Shown here: positions 1 through 6,484 of the stretch, piece by piece
How positions within the stretch are numbered: the stretch's first letter is position 1
Layout of the letters: each line of letters begins with the position of its first letter
Assembly (NCBI GenBank): GCA_030698645.1
Contig: JAUYMV010000046.1
Location: 1-6,484, forward strand
Length of the DNA stretch: 6,484 nt
DNA from: Mesorhizobium sp.
GTDB lineage: Bacteria > Pseudomonadota > Alphaproteobacteria > Rhizobiales > Rhizobiaceae
Reading direction: 5' to 3'
The notes under the pieces: model-generated
Databases searched by the model: none
What the model saw: only the letters and a program-made list of their open reading frames with translations
What the model was told of the DNA's origin: nothing
Position numbers and translations under genes: made by a program

Positions 1-3171
<3,171 letters not shown>

Positions 3172-3175
3172 CTGA

Positions 3176-3311
3176 GCCGGTGGAGCGATTGATCTCCCCC
3201 CAAGTGGGGGAGATGGCCGGCAGGCCAGAGGGGGGCGCTGTCCCGCAGGCGTCTCCAGTTCGTCCGGCAGGCCAGTGAGGGGCAGCGCAACCTTCGAAAG
3301 CTCCCACCGGC
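3176..3311. repeat. Hairpin-rich intergenic repeat directly after carB
   Basis: Five bases after the carB stop lies a repeat-like block. A strong hairpin has arms ATCTCCCCC (3192-3200) and GGGGGAGAT (3206-3214) with a 5-base loop. CCGGCAGGCCAG occurs twice as a direct repeat (3217-3228 and 3264-3275). The block is bounded by an imperfect inverted repeat: GCCGGTGGAGC (3176-3186) against GCTCCCACCGGC (3300-3311), with one bulged base. I recall C-rich/G-rich hairpins followed by AGAGGGGGGCG as widespread in rhizobial intergenic DNA. The hairpin has no T run, so a role in carB 3'-end formation is possible but unproven. Confidence 0.6.
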
Positions 3312-3358
3312 CCCTCATCCGCCCCTTCGGGGCACCTTCTCCCCGTGAACGGGGGTGA
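3311..3358. repeat. Rhizobiales-type double-hairpin repeat
   Basis: Two adjacent small hairpins are visible: GCCCC-TTC-GGGGC (3321-3333) and CCCCG-TGAA-CGGGG (3341-3354), preceded by CCCCTCATCC. This arrangement closely matches a short repeat I recall as common between genes in Mesorhizobium and relatives. Family membership is from memory and not from a search. It could help end carB transcription, but no T tract follows. Confidence 0.6.
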
Positions 3359-3381
3359 GCCCGGTTCGCCGCAGCCGAATT

Positions 3382-3402
3382 CATCGTGCCGGTGACACGA
3401 TG
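3382..3402. other. Small isolated hairpin in the carB to cassette gap
   Basis: Perfect 7-base arms CATCGTG (3382-3388) and CACGATG (3396-3402) surround a 7-base spacer. It sits where GC-rich host-like sequence gives way to AT-rich cassette sequence (about 3415 onward). It might be a protein-binding site, a junction remnant or chance; no T run follows, and no matching copy is seen on the other side of the cassette. Confidence 0.25.
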
Positions 3403-3438
3403 GTCCAGCCAGTGGGTTAATGCTCTCGAAAATGAGGC

Positions 3439-3451
3439 GCCTTAGAAAGGC
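3439..3451 (-). terminator. Weak candidate terminator after the HEPN-like gene
   Basis: Reading the minus strand, the hairpin GCCTT-TCT-AAGGC lies 18 bases after the stop codon of the HEPN-like gene, and a short T run (CATTTT) follows about 5 bases later. The stem is only 5 base pairs, so termination here is a low-confidence guess. It is the only hairpin with a nearby T run in this gap. Confidence 0.25.
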
Positions 3452-3469
3452 AATAATAGACAGAACGAT

Positions 3470-4261
3470 CTAGAAGATTGTCTTCAGAACTTTATCAACG
3501 CCTTCGATTAGGTCGGAGATTTGTTCATCAGTCGGTTCTTTCGATTTACTATGATCACTTATATTACGGATGTCGGCGAGATGCTGATTCGCCCGCCATC
3601 TTGGCATATCTATAACGTCTGCATTCTTCAACAGATCGTTTAAGTCGCCAATTGAAGCATTCTTTTTGCTTATTGCCAAACCGTGATTTTTGCAAACCTG
3701 TGCAAGATGCTTCTCAAGAATAACCCCGGCGACCGCGCCCGCGGCCCGCAAGAACCGATTCTTGGCGAGAATCCTCGCGGTCGCTATCTCGCTATCAAAA
3801 AGGTCTGCAGCTACTAGCTGACGAATATCGAACAACGAACTCATGAAGCGTTGCTGCGCCGACTTAACAATGTTCAGCTGTTGCTCCATTCGCGAGAGGC
3901 CAGCCCTCATAGGAACAGAGTCACTCCTCCTTAGTCCTTGAAGGTAATCCTCAATCGTGTAGTTATCCCACTGTAGAAGCTTCCGATTCTGTTGTCTTTC
4001 ATAGTGTTTAACAAAATCAGATAAGCGATCTGGAATAATTTGACGTACGAGAGCTTTCGCCTCGGAATACCAAGATTGATATTTAGAAGAAAAATTTGGA
4101 AGTTTCTTTAATAGATCTCCAGCTTTATCTTGGAACATTTCATGAATTTGCTTTTTTATTCCATTCGGATCCTGTTCGAGCTGCATTGAAATAAGCAGCA
4201 ATTCTCCATCGGAAATGAGGCGTTCTAAATCTTCTTGATATCGAGCTAGATTCGTCGACAT
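3470..4261 (-). CDS. Hypothetical protein with HEPN/DUF4145-like C-terminus
   Basis: A 263-residue protein that I cannot assign to a characterised family. Residues 1-160 look helical and charged, with no recognised domain. Residues about 165-263 read like the HEPN/DUF4145 group: an alanine-rich helix ending GVILEKHLAQVCKNHGL (179-195), then LNDLLK, then HLADIRNISDH. The last contains R232-x4-H237, fitting the R-x4-6-H signature of HEPN domains, many of which are ribonucleases in toxin-antitoxin and abortive-infection systems. No signal peptide or membrane segment is seen, so it is probably cytoplasmic. The ATG at 4259-4261 follows a weak GGGG ribosome-binding site 6 bases upstream; stop TAG. 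Codons are strikingly AT-ending (the motif uses CGT, AAT, ATA, AGT, GAT, CAT), unlike carB, which suggests horizontal acquisition. It lies 109 bases downstream of the nuclease-fold gene on the same strand. The gene call is secure; HEPN membership is moderate and activity unproven. Confidence 0.85.
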   Translation of the reverse strand: MSTNLARYQEDLERLISDGELLLISMQLEQDPNGIKKQIHEMFQDKAGDLLKKLPNFSSKYQSWYSEAKALVRQIIPDRLSDFVKHYERQQNRKLLQWDNYTIEDYLQGLRRSDSVPMRAGLSRMEQQLNIVKSAQQRFMSSLFDIRQLVAADLFDSEIATARILAKNRFLRAAGAVAGVILEKHLAQVCKNHGLAISKKNASIGDLNDLLKNADVIDMPRWRANQHLADIRNISDHSKSKEPTDEQISDLIEGVDKVLKTIF

Positions 4262-4278
4262 TTCATACCCCAGTTGGA

Positions 4279-4307
4279 ACTATAGATAAAAATTATCACA
4301 TCAACAA
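4279..4307 (-). promoter_or_regulatory. Candidate sigma70-type promoter for the HEPN-like gene
   Basis: On the minus strand, TATAGT (4279-4284) matches the -10 consensus at five of six positions. TTGTTG (4302-4307) lies 17 bases upstream and matches the -35 consensus at three of six. The predicted RNA start would fall about 10 bases before the ATG, giving a very short leader. The whole 109-base gap is AT-rich, so chance matches are likely. If real, it would let this gene be expressed separately from the upstream nuclease-fold gene. Confidence 0.3.
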
Positions 4308-4370
4308 TTAAGGTTTGTGTCATTCAGATTCTAAACATGTAAATCAATTCAGACATGAGTCATGCTTCAT

Positions 4371-5138
4371 TCAAAGACCCACTTCCTTTTTCTTCGCCCT
4401 CTCCAGCTTCGCCCCCGCCTTTCTGATCCGCGTCGCCGCCTCCTTGGCCTTCTCCCCCTCCACCGTATCCCGCTTGATCACCTCCTGCTCAATCAGCGCC
4501 TTCAGGTTCTCCGGCGCGACCTTGAGATCAGGGAACAGCCGCCGCAGTTCCCGGCGCACGACGCTCACCACTGGCTCCGAACAAACGATGGCAGCGACGG
4601 TGAATCTGTTGAACAATTGCGCCTGCTGGTGGAACGCGTCCATCGCATCGGTCGTTAGTCCCTCCTTCGCAAAGAGGAACAATTGCTGCAGGTGATCTTC
4701 GTTCTTGGCGTTCACGCTACCAAGCGAGAACCGGCAGACCTCTTCGTGGCTGATCTGGTTTGCGACGTAGATGCGGATCAAGCGCCATTCCACCGCGTTG
4801 GTCAGGATGACCCAGTGGATGCCCTGGTGCGCGCCATAGTCGATGACTTGCCGCAGATGATTGTCGGCCAGACTGCTACCCGCCGACTTGACCTCCACCA
4901 AGAGCCTCAGCTTGCCGCCGATCTTGATCGCAAGGTCGCAGTACGTCGATTTGATCTGATGCTCTGACGTCAGTTCTTCGTATTTATCGTAGCCGAAGAC
5001 GTCGGCGAGTATGTCCTTGACCAGCGTGACCGTATCGGCCTCCGCGGAATCGGCCTTCTGTTGGGCCTCTGCGATACGCTGATACTTCTTTACGTTCGCC
5101 GAGACACGTTCGACGAACTTCTTTGGCAGTTTGTTCAT
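4371..5138 (-). CDS. HsdR N-terminal-like PD-(D/E)XK nuclease-fold protein
   Basis: A 255-residue cytoplasmic protein resembling the N-terminal nuclease domain of type I restriction R subunits (HSDR_N family), without the helicase part. Residues 30-65 form an N-terminal helical region with an acidic E59. D68 lies in YCDLAI, then E82-x-K84 in LLVEVKSAG gives the D-x13-ExK catalytic pattern. Q97-VID-Y101 matches the QxxxY motif typical of HsdR and RecB-like nucleases, and WVILTNAVEWRL (109-120) is the usual strand after it. All expected acidic and lysine positions appear intact. Residues 220-255 are a lysine-rich, probably coiled, tail. The ATG at 5136-5138 is chosen because GGAGG sits 7 bases upstream; an in-frame ATG 36 codons earlier adds an unconserved-looking segment running through the palindromic operator-like DNA. 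Stop TGA at 4371-4373. GC content is intermediate between carB and the downstream HEPN-like gene. DNA cleavage is an inference from family membership; a regulatory or inactive nuclease-fold protein remains possible. Confidence 0.88.
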   Translation of the reverse strand: MNKLPKKFVERVSANVKKYQRIAEAQQKADSAEADTVTLVKDILADVFGYDKYEELTSEHQIKSTYCDLAIKIGGKLRLLVEVKSAGSSLADNHLRQVIDYGAHQGIHWVILTNAVEWRLIRIYVANQISHEEVCRFSLGSVNAKNEDHLQQLFLFAKEGLTTDAMDAFHQQAQLFNRFTVAAIVCSEPVVSVVRRELRRLFPDLKVAPENLKALIEQEVIKRDTVEGEKAKEAATRIRKAGAKLERAKKKEVGL

Positions 5139-5145
5139 GCACTCC

Positions 5146-5150
5146 CCTCC
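5146..5150 (-). promoter_or_regulatory. Ribosome-binding site fixing the nuclease-gene start
   Basis: The minus strand reads GGAGGGGAGTGC directly before ATG. GGAGG is complementary to the 3' end of 16S rRNA and lies 7 bases from the start codon, an ideal spacing. This supports the start at 5138 over the longer in-frame start at 5246. Confidence 0.75.
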
Positions 5151-5182
5151 CGACTGCGAGAGTGGAAGTGATTCGACTAAAA

Positions 5183-5222
5183 CGCAAGTGCGTGCACTTG
5201 GGCGGTAACTTGCGGTGCACTT
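5183..5222. promoter_or_regulatory. Candidate operator upstream of the nuclease-fold gene
   Basis: A compact cluster of repeats lies 45-84 bases before the nuclease-gene start. A near-contiguous inverted repeat CAAGTGC-GT-GCACTTG covers 5185-5200. GTGCACTT occurs again as a direct repeat (5192-5199 and 5215-5222). CGCAAGT (5183-5189) is also the inverse of ACTTGCG (5208-5214). Overlapping dyads with about two helical turns (23 bases) between like half-sites resemble a binding site for a dimeric transcription regulator. No regulator gene is in the window, and no clear -35/-10 pair is visible nearby. Confidence 0.4.
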
Positions 5223-5254
5223 TCGGCGATTGGACGCGACTGCCACCGCTCCCT

Positions 5255-5370
5255 CGTCATCCTAGGGCGAAGCAGGGTGAGGAGCGGTCTGCGCAGCAGA
5301 CGGAAAGCCAACGTTGGCTTTCCGAGCGACGAACGCCCGTCGCGGAGACCCTAGGATCCATGCCGTGACC
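5255..5370 (-). repeat. Intergenic palindromic element, copy 1 (inverted)
   Basis: It begins CGTCATCCTAGGGCGAAGC and ends CCCTAGGATCCATGCCGTGA plus CC. The outer arms ATCCTAGGG (5259-5267) and CCCTAGGAT (5349-5357) pair perfectly. Inside are a second hairpin, GTCTGC-GCA-GCAGAC (5287-5301), and a 24-base perfect palindrome, so the element could fold into a multi-armed structure. Read on the minus strand it shares its start (GGTCACGGCATGG) and end (GCT[T/C]CGCCC[T/G]AGGATGACG) with copies at 5431-5498 and 5769-5841. I recall such sequences as abundant in Mesorhizobium-type genomes. Confidence 0.7.
5301..5324. repeat. 24-base perfect palindrome inside repeat copy 1
   Basis: The arm CGGAAAGCCAAC followed immediately by its reverse complement GTTGGCTTTCCG gives a spacer-free perfect palindrome. 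The flanking bases (A at 5300 and A at 5325) no longer pair, so the dyad is exactly 12 base pairs per arm. It is absent from the two sister copies of the element and therefore looks like an insertion into it, or an arm the others have lost. Confidence 0.8.
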
Positions 5371-5430
5371 TCGCGGCCACTTCCAGCGGTCGAGAAACCA
5401 TCCCCCACCGCCACCCCACTCCACCCTCCC

Positions 5431-5498
5431 GGCATAGACCCCCGGGACTGCGCAGGCGCTCCGCGCCTGCTCCGCCCGAGGATGACGACGCGCGTGGG
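5431..5498 (+). repeat. Intergenic palindromic element, copy 2
   Basis: It starts GGCATAGACCCCCGGGACTG and ends with a block around GAGGATGACGACGCGCGTGG. CTGCGCAGGCG (5448-5458) and the 20-base block GCTCCGCCCGAGGATGACGA (5469-5488) recur exactly in copy 3 at 5791-5801 and 5812-5831, with the same spacing of 343 bases. It has an internal hairpin, GCAGGCG-CTC-CGCGCCTGC, with imperfect pairing. It lies in the opposite orientation to copy 1. Confidence 0.65.
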
Positions 5499-5503
5499 TG
5501 CCT

Positions 5504-5587
5504 CGTCGTGCGTCCTTCGAGGCTCGCCCGCGGTCCCGTGCGCACGATCCCGCGGCCTCCCGCAGGCTCGCACCTCAGGATGAGGGC
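5504..5587 (+). repeat. 84-base repeat, left copy of an inverted pair
   Basis: The left end is a 25-base block containing CGTGCGTCCTTCGAGGCTCG; the right end is a 22-base block containing GCTCGCACCTCAGGATGAGG. Both blocks are perfectly repeated, inverted, at 5686-5769. The 37-base core between them differs from the other copy. The end sequences match a repeat that I recall as common in rhizobial intergenic regions. Confidence 0.75.
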
Positions 5588-5685
5588 CGTAGGCGCCGCC
5601 CCCCATCGCTTGCAGCGAAGCTGCCATCAGCCTGGCTTCGGACGTGTCACAGCCACCTCCAGCCGCCCTGCGCCAGGCGCCGCCC

Positions 5686-5769
5686 GCCCTCATCCTGAGG
5701 TGCGAGCCCGCACGACCTTGGCGATGGGGCTTTTCACTGTGCCCGGCGAGCCTCGAAGGACGCACGACG
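5686..5769 (-). repeat. 84-base repeat, right copy of an inverted pair
   Basis: This is the inverted partner of 5504-5587 and has the same total length. Its ends, 5686-5707 (22 bases) and 5745-5769 (25 bases), are perfect inverse copies, while the 37-base core (5708-5744) is unrelated by eye. The two copies with the 98-base spacer form a large inverted repeat that could pair as a long-stemmed structure. It abuts copy 3 of the other family, sharing the G at 5769. Confidence 0.75.
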
Positions 5770-5841
5770 GTCACGGCATGGCTCCCGGGTCTGCGCAGGC
5801 GATTCGCTCCCGCTCCGCCCGAGGATGACGAAGCGCGTGGG
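5769..5841 (+). repeat. Intergenic palindromic element, copy 3
   Basis: It begins GGTCACGGCATGG (5769-5781), the exact inverse of the end of copy 1 (5358-5370). It continues through CTGCGCAGGCG and the 20-base GCTCCGCCCGAGGATGACGA block shared with copy 2, and ends GCGCGTGGG. It is in the same orientation as copy 2 and opposite to copy 1, and it lies about 100 bases after the transglycosylase stop codon (opposite strand). Confidence 0.65.
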
Positions 5842-5904
5842 GCGGCCCTGGCTTCTCCGCGTCTGTCGCAGGTGCGATGGAGGGGCCGGCCGACTCCCCC
5901 TCGC

Positions 5905-5932
5905 GCCGGGGTCCAAGAAGCCCTGCCCCGGC
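5905..5932 (-). terminator. Candidate terminator hairpin after the transglycosylase gene
   Basis: GC-only 7-base arms GCCGGGG (5905-5911) and CCCCGGC (5926-5932) with a 14-base loop lie 7-35 bases past the stop codon of the minus-strand transglycosylase gene. No T tract follows, so this could be a structure-dependent 3' end or merely a product of the local high GC. Confidence 0.3.
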
Positions 5933-5939
5933 CCCGCCC

Positions 5940-6484
5940 TCAGCCCGGCCGGCGCTTGCGCACCCGGTCGCGGCCGAGGCCGGTTTCGTCGAGCAGGCCC
6001 ATGCGCTTGGCGTCGTAGTAGTAGCCGGTCTGATAGAACCGGTCGGCGCGGTCGTGGTTGCCGCCGGCGACGAGCCAGGCGCCGCGCAGATATTTGACGG
6101 AATATTTCAGGTTGGTCTCGGCGTCGAGCAGGCCGCTCGCCTCCCCGCGATAGCCCATGCCGCGCGCGGTGGCGTGCTTGATCTGCATCAGGCCCCAGTG
6201 GCCCTTGTTGTAGGCGGCCGGGTTGTAGCGGCTCTCGCGCTGGATCACCCGGCGCACCAGCGCCTCCGGCACGCCGTATTCGGCGGCATAGCGCGCGATC
6301 AGCCGGTCGAGATCGCTGTCCTGGCCGGGCGCGCGGAACACCGCCTTCGGCGGCGCGAGCGCGACGAGCGCGGTTTCGCCCGGCAGGAGTCCTGTTCCCG
6401 GCACAGGCCCTGCGCCCGGCAGGGGCGCCGCATCGGCAGCGACGGGCGCGTCGCCGGGGCGCGACGGCTGCGCGGCGACGCCCG
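5940..6484 (-). CDS. Lytic transglycosylase (SLT domain) protein, 5'-partial
   Basis: Family role: cleaves the glycan strand of peptidoglycan with 1,6-anhydro ring formation, in the periplasm. The frame is open to the window edge, so the start and any signal peptide lie beyond base 6484; a GTG at 6404 is probably internal because the upstream residues continue as a Pro/Ala-rich linker (AAQPSRPGDAPVAADAAPLP). Numbering from that GTG, the SLT fold spans about residues 30-135: YGVPEALVRRVIQRESRYNP with catalytic E57, GLMQIK (71-76), TNLKYSVKYLRG (97-108) and YQTGYYYDAKR (124-134). The classical glycine before the YL helix and the AYNxG motif are replaced by S and YQTG, a pattern I associate with a rhizobial subgroup. 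A basic tail (RDRVRKRRPG) precedes the TGA at 5940-5942. GC-rich codons match carB, so it is probably native to the chromosome. The neighbouring repeats and cassette give no functional link. Confidence 0.92.
   Translation of the reverse strand, partial: GVAAQPSRPGDAPVAADAAPLPGAGPVPGTGLLPGETALVALAPPKAVFRAPGQDSDLDRLIARYAAEYGVPEALVRRVIQRESRYNPAAYNKGHWGLMQIKHATARGMGYRGEASGLLDAETNLKYSVKYLRGAWLVAGGNHDRADRFYQTGYYYDAKRMGLLDETGLGRDRVRKRRPG

Larger units (their letters stand above)
5139..5939. other. Gene-free repeat-rich region
   Basis: About 800 bases between the nuclease-fold gene and the transglycosylase gene hold no credible coding sequence. Open frames on both strands exist, but their translations are low-complexity Arg/Pro/Ala/Ser-rich and simply read through the repeats. 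Outside the listed repeats and the operator candidate, 5223-5254, 5371-5430, 5588-5685 and 5842-5904 show nothing I can name. The 98-base spacer 5588-5685 has AGGCGCCGCCC near each end (about 5591-5601 and 5675-5685). Confidence 0.75.

Noticed and set aside
4315..4967. Plus-strand frames opposite the nuclease-fold gene
   Set aside because: They are antisense shadows; the minus-strand protein has coherent catalytic motifs and a good ribosome-binding site.
3470..5138. A complete type I restriction-modification system
   Set aside because: No helicase motor, methyltransferase or specificity subunit is encoded; only the nuclease-fold domain resembles HsdR.
5139..5246. A 36-codon N-terminal extension of the nuclease-fold gene
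   Set aside because: The extension runs through the palindromic operator-like DNA and lacks family resemblance, while the internal ATG at 5138 has an ideal ribosome-binding site.
3370..5250. Integrase-type attachment sites flanking the cassette
   Set aside because: I found no matching direct repeat on the two sides, and no tRNA or integrase gene is present in the window.
5262..5774. A 170-codon minus-strand frame, and overlapping plus-strand frames to about 6018, in the repeat region
   Set aside because: They read straight through the intergenic repeat copies, are Arg/Pro/Ser-rich and have no convincing ribosome-binding site or domain.
5255..5841. A CRISPR array
   Set aside because: The repeats are few, in both orientations, of two families and irregularly spaced, with no regular spacers and no cas genes.

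Overview
The window looks like chromosomal DNA from a high-GC alphaproteobacterium, most likely of the Hyphomicrobiales (Rhizobiales), perhaps a Mesorhizobium-like member of the Phyllobacteriaceae. The grounds are a carB gene with the long alphaproteobacterial insertion, strong G/C preference at third codon positions in the two flanking genes, and several families of intergenic palindromic repeats whose wording (for example CTTCGAGGCTCGC, CACCTCAGGATGAGG, CCTTCGGGGC) I recall as typical of that order. This placement is an inference; no rRNA is present.

Layout, left to right: (1) 1-3171, +, carB, the large subunit of carbamoyl-phosphate synthase, cut at its 5' end by the window edge. (2) 3172-3469, a gene-free stretch with hairpin-rich repeats. 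(3) 3470-5138, -, a two-gene accessory cassette. The upstream gene (4371-5138) encodes a PD-(D/E)XK nuclease-fold protein resembling the N-terminal domain of type I restriction HsdR subunits. The downstream gene (3470-4261) is markedly AT-rich and encodes a protein of unknown function whose C-terminal part resembles HEPN/DUF4145-type domains and carries an R-x4-H motif. (4) 5139-5939, about 800 bases without a credible gene. It holds a candidate operator next to the nuclease gene, then a mosaic of two repeat families: three copies of one element and two inverted copies of another. (5) 5940-6484, -, a lytic transglycosylase (SLT domain) gene whose 5' end lies beyond the right edge.

The two outer genes are ordinary housekeeping functions (pyrimidine/arginine precursor synthesis and cell-wall turnover). 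The centre is a small accessory cassette between repeat clusters. Its pairing of a restriction-like nuclease fold with a HEPN-like protein is the most interesting feature and could be a small defence or stress-response module. No helicase, methyltransferase, specificity subunit, integrase or transposase is visible, so it is not a complete restriction-modification system, and its function is not established by the sequence.
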